DNA of 33,610 nt from a virus, in IMG/VR virus record IMGVR_UViG_3300043119_000756, positions 1 through 33,610 of that record; one strand, given 5' to 3'. The stretch's first letter is position 1. Each line of letters begins with the position of its first letter. The position numbers and the translations under genes are program-made. The notes beneath the pieces are model-generated. The model searched no databases. It was not told the DNA's origin and was given only the letters and a program-made list of their open reading frames with translations. Shown piece by piece: positions 7,311 to 13,757 of the stretch.

Positions 7311-7764
7311 TCACTACCTCCCACCGCCCCATCGTCACACCGTCCTTGCTGACCGCGCGCCCACCGCGCAGCAGCATCCAGTCCGACCCCGGCAGCGCTC
7401 CAAGCGCCTCGCCGTCAACGACCCGGTACAGGTGGCCGCCCACCCGCACCGTGCCCTCGGCAGGCGGCTCCACCCGCGCCGCCTCCCAGGCCGCCACATC
7501 GTCAGCGCCGAGCACCTCGCCGGCCGCGGGGCCGGGCCAGTAGCGGGTGGGCTCGTAGGAAGAGGAGCGCGGCCCCCGCACCACAAACCCGTGGTTGACG
7601 GCGAAGACGGCGTATACCCGCGCCGACGATGGCGTGGCGCCGCCAGGGATGACGGCCGCCACCGCTGCCGTGGTCGGGGCGTGGCCGCTGCTCGCCACCT
7701 CGGCCACGGCCTTGGTGAAGGCCTCGGCCATCCTGCGCTGGTAGCTGATCGCCGGCGCGCTCAC
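7303..7764 (-). CDS. Hypothetical protein (153 aa)
   Basis: The N-terminal half (RMAEAFTKAVAEVASSGHAP, TTAAVAAVIPGGATPSSARV) resembles a helical DNA-binding-type domain. The C-terminal half is beta-rich (TVRVGGHLYRVVDGEALGAL, MLLRGGRAVSKDGVTMGRWE). It is not recognised. It is the second gene of the leftward early operon, with ATGA coupling to the first. Confidence 0.65.
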   Translation of the reverse strand: MSAPAISYQRRMAEAFTKAVAEVASSGHAPTTAAVAAVIPGGATPSSARVYAVFAVNHGFVVRGPRSSSYEPTRYWPGPAAGEVLGADDVAAWEAARVEPPAEGTVRVGGHLYRVVDGEALGALPGSDWMLLRGGRAVSKDGVTMGRWEVVNG

Positions 7765-8075
7765 GACAGGCTCGCGCGGACGCGGGCGAGGGCCACCTTG
7801 ACTTGGTCACCGGCCTTGCCCAGCGGCGGGACATCGTAGATCGCAGCGATGGCCTCGCGGGCAAACTGGCGCGGCGAGGTGTCCCACACCACACTCCAGC
7901 GCGACTCAGACATCACCGATGCGAAAACGTCCGTCTCGTGCTCGTCATCGTGCGTCTTCAGCGCCGCCGCCAAGTCGCGGTCGAAGTCATCGCGCCCCGG
8001 CGTCTTGGTGGTCACGATGGCGATAAGCACCGCCACCACGTCATCCAGCAGGTGAACCTCACCAACCTTTCCCAT
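7761..8075 (-). CDS. Hypothetical protein, first gene of the leftward early operon (104 aa)
   Basis: The ATG at 8075 follows a purine-rich GAGGGAGGG ribosome binding site. The product (MGKVGEVHLLDDVVAVLIAI, TTKTPGRDDFDRDLAAALKT) is acidic and unrecognised. It is transcribed from the minus-strand promoter at 8112-8140, which is interlocked with the rightward promoter for the lipoprotein gene. As the first product of a switch-controlled unit it is a reasonable candidate for an early regulator, but no DNA-binding motif is clear. Confidence 0.65.
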   Translation of the reverse strand: MGKVGEVHLLDDVVAVLIAIVTTKTPGRDDFDRDLAAALKTHDDEHETDVFASVMSESRWSVVWDTSPRQFAREAIAAIYDVPPLGKAGDQVKVALARVRASLS

Positions 8076-8090
8076 CGCACCCTCCCTCGG

Positions 8091-8119
8091 TGGACACCCA
8101 CCGGCCCCAATGGTATAGC
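8091..8119 (+). promoter_or_regulatory. Rightward promoter for the lipoprotein and methyltransferase genes
   Basis: TGGACA (8091-8096) and TATAGC (8114-8119) are separated by exactly 17 bases. Predicted transcription starts near 8126, followed by an AAGGAG ribosome binding site (8148-8153) and ATG 8159. A half copy of the palindrome, CATAGCGCGC (8129-8138), lies just after the start point. Confidence 0.65.
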
Positions 8120-8140
8120 ACCGTGCGACATAGCGCGCAA
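8112..8140 (-). promoter_or_regulatory. Leftward early promoter interlocked with the rightward one
   Basis: On the minus strand TTGCGC (8140-8135) and TATACC (8117-8112) are 17 bases apart. The -10 shares 8114-8117 with the -10 of the rightward promoter, so polymerase can probably occupy only one at a time. The half palindrome at 8129-8138 overlaps this -35. Predicted start is near 8105, ahead of ATG 8075. Confidence 0.6.
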
Positions 8141-8158
8141 CCCCCCCAAGGAGAAATC

Positions 8159-8452
8159 ATGCCCCGCCCTCACGCCGCCGCCCTCCTCGCCCTCCTCGCT
8201 GCCGCCTGCTCGGCCATCGGCGACACCGCCGCCGACGACGGCACCACCACCGCCAGCGGCGCCGCCATCGAGGTGGTCGAGGTGGCCGCCGAGGTGGACG
8301 GAGTCGAGGTGCCGGGCGTCATCCTCAGCGCCCACGCCTGCGCGTACCCCTACAGCGCCGCCGGCCGGTGCGAGCCCGCCGCCTTCTTCAACGACCGCGG
8401 CACGGTGTACGTGGAGGCGAGCGGCTACTGGCGCCTCGTGGTGCTCCGGTGA
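8159..8452 (+). CDS. Phage-encoded lipoprotein (97 aa)
   Basis: The start at ATG 8159 has AAGGAG five bases upstream. The N-terminus (MPRPHAAALLALLAAACSAI) is a typical lipoprotein signal with lipobox LAAAC, so the mature protein would begin at Cys17 and be lipid-anchored. The rest is a short acidic linker and a small beta-rich domain (EVVEVAAEVDGVEVPGVILS, RGTVYVEASGYWRLVVLR) with two further Cys residues. It is transcribed early with a methyltransferase. Small phage lipoproteins of this kind often alter the host surface or block superinfection, but that role is inference here. Confidence 0.8.
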   Translation: MPRPHAAALLALLAAACSAIGDTAADDGTTTASGAAIEVVEVAAEVDGVEVPGVILSAHACAYPYSAAGRCEPAAFFNDRGTVYVEASGYWRLVVLR

Positions 8453-9513
8453 GCGCGCCGGGTGGGCCGCTGCGCTGTCTGGAGCTTTTCGCCGGGGCCG
8501 GGGGCGCTGCTCTTGGCCTGGCCTGGGCTGGCGTTGAGCACGTCGCCCTCATCGAGCGCGACCCGGCCGCCTGCGCCACGTTGCGGTCGGCCGGGCTTGG
8601 CCTGGTCATCGAGGGCGATGCCGAGGACGTGGCGGCCCGGATGAAGGACTGGAGCGCGGCCATAGAGCCCGCCGCGTGGGCCCGCGCTGGGGATGACCTG
8701 CTCGACTCGGAGATCGGGGGCGAGGACGATGACCCGGACGCTTGGCCCCTTGCGCGGGAGGCCCTGGCGTCGCGGCTGGTGGCCGAAGCGCAGCGGGTGG
8801 ACCTGCTCTGGTCATCCCCCCCGTGTCCGCTGCACAGCCGGGCCAACAGCCGGCGCCGCGCCGAGGCCTTCGACGGCTGGCCCACCACCCTGGCGTGGGT
8901 CGATGCGCTGGGCCCGGAGTGGGTCGCGGTCGAGAACGTGCAGGCGGCGCTTGATGTGGCTCGGGACGTGTGGACCGCGGCCCTCACAAGGCGCGGGTAT
9001 TCCGTGGTGTCCGCCATTCTCGACGCCGCTGACTACGGCGTGCCCCAATGGCGCCGCCGGGTAGTACTGCTCGCCCACCGCGGCGGGCCGGTGTTCCTCC
9101 CCGAGCCGACGCATGGCTTCTGCCGCGCGCCGCACCGGACGCTCGCCGAGGCCGTGCCGCTTCTGCTCGCCGAGGATGACCCTCACCTGCGCTACACCGA
9201 GGGGCGCGCGGCCTCGGAGCGGTGGAGGCTCGGGGTGCCCGCCCCGACCGTGATGACGACGGAGGTGAAGGGGACGCGGGCTTCGGCGGCCTCGGGGTGG
9301 ACCTTCCACGGCGGGCCCGACCGGGCGAGCGACGCCGCTTATCTGGCGGTGGGGCGGCGGCGCCTGACCTGGCAGGAGTGCGCGGCGCTCCAAGGCTTCC
9401 CCGAGCACCACCCCTGGCATGGGACCGCCGAGGAGCGGTATCGGCAGGTCGGGAACGCGGTGCCGCCGCAGTTAGCCGAGGCCATCGGGCGCGCCCTGGT
9501 GAGCGCAGCATGA
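8449..9513 (+). CDS. dcm: DNA (cytosine-5-)-methyltransferase
   Basis: The 354-residue product from GTG 8449 (GTGA overlap with the lipoprotein stop) shows the ordered C5-methyltransferase motifs: SAM-binding LELFAGAGGAALGL (11-24), catalytic SSPPCPLHS with Cys126, ENV (162-164), PQWRRRVVLLAH (199-210), and the C-terminal LQGFPEH (314-320) and QVGNAVPP (333-340). It transfers methyl groups to cytosine in a specific sequence, probably protecting phage DNA from host restriction. An acidic insert (GEDDDPDAWP, around 91-100) separates motifs I and IV. No restriction endonuclease is adjacent. The target sequence cannot be told from the protein. Confidence 0.93.
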   Translation: MSAPGGPLRCLELFAGAGGAALGLAWAGVEHVALIERDPAACATLRSAGLGLVIEGDAEDVAARMKDWSAAIEPAAWARAGDDLLDSEIGGEDDDPDAWPLAREALASRLVAEAQRVDLLWSSPPCPLHSRANSRRRAEAFDGWPTTLAWVDALGPEWVAVENVQAALDVARDVWTAALTRRGYSVVSAILDAADYGVPQWRRRVVLLAHRGGPVFLPEPTHGFCRAPHRTLAEAVPLLLAEDDPHLRYTEGRAASERWRLGVPAPTVMTTEVKGTRASAASGWTFHGGPDRASDAAYLAVGRRRLTWQECAALQGFPEHHPWHGTAEERYRQVGNAVPPQLAEAIGRALVSAA

Positions 9514-9722
9514 GCGCCGCCGAAGTCGCGCGCCGCTGCGCCACCCTCGGCCGCCGCATCGGGCCCGACGACGCGGCCTTCGTCTGGGACTACGCGACCG
9601 CCGCGTGGCTCGGCACGCCGGAGGGCCGCGCCGCCGTGGCCTGCTGGGGCGAGCGCGGGGCCGTCGCCGAGCACGCCGAGGCCCTGCTGCTGCGGGCGGT
9701 GGCCTCGGCGGTCGCGCTGTAG
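9510..9722 (+). CDS. Hypothetical protein (70 aa)
   Basis: The ATG at 9510 overlaps the methyltransferase stop (ATGA). The product is Ala-rich and helical (MSAAEVARRCATLGRRIGPD, then EHAEALLLRAVASAVAL) and unrecognised. It is the last gene of the three-gene unit from the promoter at 8091. Confidence 0.6.
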   Translation: MSAAEVARRCATLGRRIGPDDAAFVWDYATAAWLGTPEGRAAVACWGERGAVAEHAEALLLRAVASAVAL

Positions 9723-10043
9723 CCGCTTGCACGCCGGGCGCCGGCCCGGTACGATGCCGGCGTCGTCGTGCTTTCGCGGGCGCGGCGGCAGCGGATCCGC
9801 TCGGGGATGGGCCCCCGATCGGCCAGATGACCGCCGGGCGATGTTGCTCGGCGGCCGTCTGCGTTTTGGGCCCCCGCTTGCGGACGTGCCCGCGCCGTGC
9901 TATGCCTGCGGTGGGCCACGAGTGCCCTCGGCTGTACTCCTTCCGCCGCGCCTTGCCAGCGCACCCCGCCCGCCGCCCCGGAGTAGCTACCGGCCAGCGG
10001 CGGGCGGCTGGGAGGGGATGGTCTACTCCCGGAAGGAGACGAC
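9723..10043 (+). other. Intergenic region: promoter and long leader before the replication gene
   Basis: This 321-base gap holds the promoter at 9727-9755 and then about 280 bases of GC-rich leader. An open frame from ATG 9841 to TGA 10047 (68 codons, with a CYACGG motif) ends by overlapping the initiator ATG (ATGA), but it has no ribosome binding site and a Pro/Arg-rich composition. It may be a real small gene or chance. The leader could be structured. I see no operator palindrome here. Confidence 0.5.
9727..9755 (+). promoter_or_regulatory. Promoter for the replication gene
   Basis: TTGCAC (9727-9732) and TACGAT (9750-9755) are exactly 17 bases apart, right after the stop at 9722. The -35 resembles the TTGC type seen at 1788, 8140, 11695 and 14123. 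Unlike most of the others this promoter carries no ATAGCGCGCTAT palindrome. Confidence 0.6.
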
Positions 10044-10047
10044 ATGA
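9841..10047 (+). CDS. Doubtful small ORF in the leader (68 aa)
   Basis: The frame begins at ATG 9841 and ends with TGA overlapping the ATG of the replication gene, the joint style used throughout the window. It contains VPAPCYACGG but is otherwise Pro/Arg/Ser-rich, as chance frames in GC-rich DNA are. No ribosome binding site precedes the start. Low confidence. Confidence 0.25.
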   Translation: MLLGGRLRFGPPLADVPAPCYACGGPRVPSAVLLPPRLASAPRPPPRSSYRPAAGGWEGMVYSRKETT

Positions 10048-11189
10048 CGGACACACCAGCAGGGGCCTCGCCTCCGCTCAACCGTGGGCGAGCCGCGGAC
10101 CTCATCGGCAGGTCACCGCTCAGCGCCCACCAAAAGCTCATCCTGCTCGCGTACATGAGCCACCTGCCGAGCGAGCGCCCGCCGGATGCTGGCGTCGCGT
10201 GGCCGGGTCTGGAGACGCTCAGCGCCTGGGCTTCGTGCTCGCGCTCCACCGCGCAGGCGGCACGGGCTGAGCTTCTCGCCGCCGGCATCCTCGTGGCCGT
10301 GGAGCGGGGCGACACCTCGATGAAGTGCAGGCTGGACTTCGACCGCTTGGCGGGCTGGGAGCCCCCGGCCCGCGACAGCCGGAGGGGGGGTGCCGGTAAT
10401 CGGCAGGGTGCCGATGTTCGGCAGGGGGGGGTGCCGGTGTTCGGCATAGGGGGTGCCGATGTTCGGCAGGGGGGGGTGCCGGTGTTCGGCACCGAACCCT
10501 CCTCAGACAACCCTCCTCACCAACCCTCCTCAGACAACCCTCCTAAGCTCATGGCGGGCCCGGCCTGCGCCGAGCCCCCGGCGGCTGGCGCCGCCCAGCT
10601 CTCGCTCCTCGGGGCTGAGCCTGAGCTGCCGAAGGTCAAGCCGCCGAAGCCAACCAAAGCCGCCCGCGAAGTCGAGGCCGCCGCCGTGCTCTTCACCCGC
10701 CTCGAACGGCTGCGACTTGAGCGCTACCAGCGCCTTGGCCGGACCGTGCGGGGGCTCTCCCCCGAGGCATGGGTGCCGAAGCTGCGGAAGGCGCTGGCGA
10801 AGACCACGGCTGGCGACATCGAGGATGGATGGGTGTGGCTGCTGAGGCACCCGGACGCCGCTTGGTATCGGGGCGAGGACCGCGGCGGGAGCGACCGCTG
10901 TGTGGACTTCGCCATGCTGCTCGCGCATCCGGAGTATGGGGCGCGGCGGACCTGGGCGGGCCTCAACGGCCTGACGACGATCGAGCAGGAAGAGGTGGCC
11001 GCGTGGCTGGCGAGCGGTGGGCGCTCGGCGGACGCGCCGGCCTGGCGAGAGAGGATGCGGGCTGCCGGTGCGCAGGCGCCCAACTCCGAGGAGGAAGACG
11101 ATGAGCTATTCAACGGAATCGGAAGTACAGGACGCCATGAGGGCTCTTCACCGTCGGCTGCGGACGATGGGTATCGCTGCCCCTTCTGA
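10044..11189 (+). CDS. Replication initiator-like protein with winged-helix domain and internal origin
   Basis: The ATG at 10044 follows GGAAGGAG. The 381-residue product has an N-terminal winged-helix domain of the kind found in phage replication proteins (SPLSAHQKLILLAYMSHLPS, LETLSAWASCSRSTAQAARA, ELLAAGILVAVERG; about 24-92). Next comes a low-complexity linker (about 113-168) encoded by the iteron cluster, and then a charged helical C-terminal region. The arrangement parallels lambda O: an initiator gene carrying its own origin. No helicase or polymerase is present, so host enzymes would be recruited. The last 89 bases overlap the next gene in another frame, so the C-terminal end is less certain. 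Confidence 0.78.
   Translation: MTDTPAGASPPLNRGRAADLIGRSPLSAHQKLILLAYMSHLPSERPPDAGVAWPGLETLSAWASCSRSTAQAARAELLAAGILVAVERGDTSMKCRLDFDRLAGWEPPARDSRRGGAGNRQGADVRQGGVPVFGIGGADVRQGGVPVFGTEPSSDNPPHQPSSDNPPKLMAGPACAEPPAAGAAQLSLLGAEPELPKVKPPKPTKAAREVEAAAVLFTRLERLRLERYQRLGRTVRGLSPEAWVPKLRKALAKTTAGDIEDGWVWLLRHPDAAWYRGEDRGGSDRCVDFAMLLAHPEYGARRTWAGLNGLTTIEQEEVAAWLASGGRSADAPAWRERMRAAGAQAPNSEEEDDELFNGIGSTGRHEGSSPSAADDGYRCPF
10391..10491. repeat. Five iterons with inverted arms: candidate replication origin
   Basis: Five 15-bp copies of TGCCGRTGTTCGGCA lie at 10391-10405, 10409-10423, 10432-10446, 10454-10468 and 10477-10491. The first is degenerate (TGCCGGTAATCGGCA). The outer bases TGCCG/CGGCA are inverted, so each unit could bind a dimer. 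The last four are 22-23 bp apart, close to two helical turns, with G-runs between them. Position inside the initiator gene fits an iteron-type origin bound by the protein it encodes. Confidence 0.8.
10495..10547. repeat. Four direct repeats AACCCTCCT next to the iterons
   Basis: Units AACCCTCCTCAGAC (10495-10508), AACCCTCCTCACC (10509-10521), AACCCTCCTCAGAC (10522-10535) and AACCCTCCTAAG (10536-10547) follow the iterons with a 13-14 bp period. The stretch is less GC-rich than its surroundings and all pyrimidine-rich on one strand. It may be the unwinding or helicase-loading part of the origin. Confidence 0.75.
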
Positions 11190-11685
11190 CGCCACCGCGA
11201 AGGCCAGCGCCGCGGGGATGGTCGAGCTCTGGGGCGTGGACGGCACCTATGCCGCGCGCCTCATCGACGACGCCGAGGACGCCGGCCGCTGGCCAGAGCC
11301 CGAGACGCTGCGCCTGCTGCTGCGCCGCGCTCGCCTCGGGGTGGAGGGCATGCTGGCGAGCGATGAGCTTTGGGGGCGCTGGGCCGCCCTGGCGAAGCCA
11401 CAGCACTCGGCGCCGGACGCGGAAGCTCGGGCCTCGCGCCGCGCCGCCCGCGAGCTCTACGACGCCATCAACGCGCGGGCCGAAGACGTGATGACCGGAG
11501 CCGCCCCGCGCTCCAGCTTCATCGCCTGGGCTTGCGAGCAGGTGCCGAGCCTCGCCGCTCGCCTTGAAGCGCGCCGCTCCCCGCCCCCGCCCGCGCTTCC
11601 CCCGGTGCCGAAGTGGACGCCCCCGCCGACCGCAGCGGCAAAGGCCGTGGCTGAGCGCATTGTGCGCGCTGAGCGGAAAGTGTGA
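11101..11685 (+). CDS. Hypothetical protein following the initiator (194 aa)
   Basis: The start at ATG 11101 has GAGGAGG seven to eight bases upstream and lies inside the 3' end of the initiator gene (89-base overlap). The product (MSYSTESEVQDAMRALHRRL, MVELWGVDGTYAARLIDDAE) is helical, with a Pro-rich C-terminal tail (PPPPALPPVPKWTPPP) ending in a basic helix. It is not recognised. A replication partner, such as a helicase-loading factor, would be expected here, but no Walker motif is present. Confidence 0.65.
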   Translation: MSYSTESEVQDAMRALHRRLRTMGIAAPSDATAKASAAGMVELWGVDGTYAARLIDDAEDAGRWPEPETLRLLLRRARLGVEGMLASDELWGRWAALAKPQHSAPDAEARASRRAARELYDAINARAEDVMTGAAPRSSFIAWACEQVPSLAARLEARRSPPPPALPPVPKWTPPPTAAAKAVAERIVRAERKV

Positions 11686-11694
11686 GCGGGGAGC

Positions 11695-11723
11695 TTGCGC
11701 GCGGCGGCATAGCGCGCTATGGT
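11695..11723 (+). promoter_or_regulatory. Rightward promoter overlapping the CATAGCGCGCTATG palindrome
   Basis: TTGCGC (11695-11700) and TATGGT (11718-11723) are exactly 17 bases apart. The palindrome CATAGCGCGCTATG (11708-11721) covers the spacer end and the -10, in the same geometry as the leftward promoter at 1760-1788. Predicted start is near 11730, before ATG 11775. The unit it drives includes the ERF recombination gene. Confidence 0.68.
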
Positions 11724-11774
11724 GTGCGGGTTGGGAGCGCGGCGCACGGAGCGCACGGCCCGACCGGAGCGACG

Positions 11775-12077
11775 ATGCCAGAGACAGCAGCCCCCTACGA
11801 CCCGCGGGACATCATCCACGCCATCGAACGGCTTGCCGTTCACGACTCAGACGTGGCCGGGCGCCTGCTGTCCGCGTGCCGACTGGAGCGACTCTACGGG
11901 GCCACCCTTGGGTATCAGGAATGCACCCGGCTTGCCGACATGGCCGCCGCTGCCGGGTGTGCCGATGAGTATCGGATGGATTTCAAGCTGTGCGAGAACG
12001 TCATCGACGAGCACAACAACTATGGGCCGGAGCGCGCCCGCGAGCTTCACGAGTCACACGTCGCGGACTGCCGCTGA
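11775..12077 (+). CDS. Hypothetical protein, first gene of the recombination operon (100 aa)
   Basis: The start at ATG 11775 follows a GGAGCG sequence. An earlier in-frame ATG (11682) would place the start upstream of the promoter -10 and is rejected. The product (MPETAAPYDPRDIIHAIERL, VAGRLLSACRLERLYGATLG) is helical, with four Cys residues near positions 35, 50, 62 and 73 and another near the end (HVADCR). No family is recognised. Confidence 0.65.
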   Translation: MPETAAPYDPRDIIHAIERLAVHDSDVAGRLLSACRLERLYGATLGYQECTRLADMAAAAGCADEYRMDFKLCENVIDEHNNYGPERARELHESHVADCR

Positions 12078-12113
12078 CAACCCCGCCGCCGCCCCGAGCG
12101 GCACGGAGACACG

Positions 12114-12269
12114 ATGCCCTGGGACTACAGCGACTACGACGGGCCGAGCCGGGCAGACGAAGCCCGAGCCCGGCGGCGACAGGCCCGGCGGCCCCTCCAT
12201 GATGAAGACGGCACGCCGGCCGACGAAGACGAAGGCAGCGACGACGACACCACCGAAGGGGAGGAGTAG
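12114..12269 (+). CDS. Small acidic-tailed protein (51 aa)
   Basis: ATG 12114 has GGAG six bases upstream and the frame ends at TAG 12267-12269. The product starts MPWDYSDYDGPSRADEARAR, has a short Arg-rich stretch (RRRQARRP) and ends in a highly acidic tail (DEDEGSDDDTTEGEE). The tail codons hold the next gene's ribosome binding site (GGGGAGGAG). Acidic mini-proteins can mimic DNA, but this is speculation here. Confidence 0.55.
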   Translation: MPWDYSDYDGPSRADEARARRRQARRPLHDEDGTPADEDEGSDDDTTEGEE

Positions 12270-12272
12270 CCG

Positions 12273-12515
12273 ATGATCACCGCCAGCACCTACCAGGGCC
12301 AGCAAGCCCAGCTCCGCGCCGCCTGCGCCGAGGTCGCCCGCATCAAGGCCGCCTCGCGCCCCATCGCCCCGCAGGACGGACCGCCCGCGCCGCCCCGCGA
12401 GCGCCCCACCCGCGCCGAGGTGGACCGCGACTGGCGCATGCGCGAGCACACGCCCTGGCCCTCGGGTTGCGGGGAGCGGCACGGCGGGCGAGCCGTCTAC
12501 GGGCGGGCGCTGTGA
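12273..12515 (+). CDS. Hypothetical protein (80 aa)
   Basis: The ATG at 12273 has GGAGGAG seven bases upstream. The product has an N-terminal helix (GQQAQLRAACAEVARIKAAS), a Pro-rich linker and a Trp/Arg-containing C-terminus (TRAEVDRDWRMREHTPWPSG). It is unrecognised. Its TGA overlaps the GTG of the next gene. Confidence 0.55.
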   Translation: MITASTYQGQQAQLRAACAEVARIKAASRPIAPQDGPPAPPRERPTRAEVDRDWRMREHTPWPSGCGERHGGRAVYGRAL

Positions 12516-12733
12516 GGCCCGAGGCCTGGGGCCGGTGGCTGGCCGCCTGCCCTTGCGAGCGGTGCTGTGGCGCGCCGCATGACCCGCCCCCGACCGTGAG
12601 GCGGCGGACGCCTGGGCGGCGGCTGAGGCGCAGCGGGCGCCGCTGTGGCGGCTATGACGGGTGGCGGCGCGGGAAGCTGATCGGCGGGCGGTGGGCGCCT
12701 GTGCCGATGACGTGTGGAGTCGAGGCCTTCTGA
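12512..12733 (+). CDS. Cys-rich basic protein (73 aa)
   Basis: The GTG start at 12512 overlaps the preceding stop (GTGA). The product has a Cys cluster near the N-terminus (ACPCERCCGAP, residues 12-22) and single Cys residues near 45 and 68, within a strongly basic sequence (TVRRRTPGRRLRRSGRRCGG). It could bind zinc and nucleic acid. No family is recognised. Confidence 0.5.
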   Translation: MRPEAWGRWLAACPCERCCGAPHDPPPTVRRRTPGRRLRRSGRRCGGYDGWRRGKLIGGRWAPVPMTCGVEAF

Positions 12734-12750
12734 GGGCTGGGGAGAGGACC

Positions 12751-13416
12751 ATGATCGAGCAGAGCAACACCATCGGGGCCCTGGCGGGCGCGCTCGCAGC
12801 GGCGGCCCCTGGGCTGCGCGAGGCCCGCAAGGACCGCGGGAACAGCCACCTCAAAAGCAAGTACGCCACCCTCGAAGCCATCCTCGAAGCGGTGCGCGAG
12901 CCCCTCGCCTTGCAGGGGATCGCCATCACGCAGGGGGTGAGCGCGGACGGCGGGCGCGTCACCGTCACCACGCAGCTCAGCCACCTGTCCGGGGAGTGGA
13001 TGCGGACCGCGCTGACGCTGCCAATCCCCGACAACAAGGCGCTGACGGCGGTCCAGGCGATGGGCAGCACCATCACCTATGGCCGGCGCTACACGCTGAG
13101 CGCGCTGTGCGGCCTCGGAGCCGAGGAGCGGGACGAAGACGACGGGGAAGCGGAGCGCGCGCCGCCTCGCCGCGGCCGGGATGAGCTTCCGCCAGAGCGC
13201 GAGGAGCGGCAGGCCGGGCACCACGCGAGCTGGGCGGCGGCGCAGAAGGGGACGATGGCGCGCCTTCGGGACATCGGCATGACCTATGAGCAGGCCAACG
13301 CGTGGCTGAGCGACCACGGACGCCCCCGCCTGTCAGGCATGGACCCCGAGACGCGCGAGAAGGCGCTGGCCTACTTCGGGCGCGACCGGAGCGACGCGCC
13401 GCCCGCCGCCCGGTGA
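12751..13416 (+). CDS. erf: ERF-family single-strand annealing recombinase
   Basis: From ATG 12751 (after GGGGAGAGG) the product is 221 residues. It carries the ERF signature: SKYATLEAILEAVREPLALQ (36-55), then GIAITQ, and GSTITYGRRYTLSALCGL (105-122). Proteins of this family anneal complementary single strands and help circularise or recombine phage DNA. The C-terminal part is a charged linker and a small helical domain (GTMARLRDIGMTYEQANAWL). No exonuclease partner is visible. It is in the same operon as several small genes and probably works with the RusA-like resolvase. Confidence 0.9.
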   Translation: MIEQSNTIGALAGALAAAAPGLREARKDRGNSHLKSKYATLEAILEAVREPLALQGIAITQGVSADGGRVTVTTQLSHLSGEWMRTALTLPIPDNKALTAVQAMGSTITYGRRYTLSALCGLGAEERDEDDGEAERAPPRRGRDELPPEREERQAGHHASWAAAQKGTMARLRDIGMTYEQANAWLSDHGRPRLSGMDPETREKALAYFGRDRSDAPPAAR

Positions 13417-13757
13417 GGCCCGCGGGCGCGTGGCTTGATGGCGACGGCGACGCCGAGGAGCCCGAGGCCGAGCGCCACGAGGAGCCGCCGGAGTGGCGCG
13501 TGCTCGCCCGGCACCGCCTCTCCGGTGGCTGGGCCGACTACGGGCGGCACCGGAGAGACGTCGCCGAGGGCATGGCGAGCACGTGGAGAGGGCGAGGGTG
13601 GGAGGTCGAGGTGCGCGACGAACGGGCGCAGCGGCCTCTCTGGCAGGACATCGAGCCCGCGCGCGAGCCGCCCCGGATGGTCCGGGGTGAGCGGGTGGCG
13701 CGGGAGCGGGTGTGGGTAGAACTGCCGGGACAGGCCCGGCTTTGGGGGGAGCGATGA
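13413..13757 (+). CDS. Hypothetical protein (114 aa)
   Basis: The GTG at 13413 overlaps the erf stop (GTGA). The product is acidic at first (DGDGDAEEPEAERHEEPPEW) and then Arg/Trp-rich, with a beta-like segment (RGRGWEVEVRDERAQRPLWQ) and a C-terminal basic part. It is unrecognised. Coupling to erf suggests a linked function. Confidence 0.6.
   Translation: MRPAGAWLDGDGDAEEPEAERHEEPPEWRVLARHRLSGGWADYGRHRRDVAEGMASTWRGRGWEVEVRDERAQRPLWQDIEPAREPPRMVRGERVARERVWVELPGQARLWGER

Noticed and set aside
9605-10270. 221-codon plus-strand frame across the leader and initiator start
   Set aside because: It overlaps the well-supported initiator start in another frame and is Arg/Ala/Pro-rich without motifs.
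10391-10547. Possible CRISPR array
   Set aside because: Units are only 13-15 bp, the gaps are short G-runs and not unique spacers, and the whole block is in frame within a coding gene.
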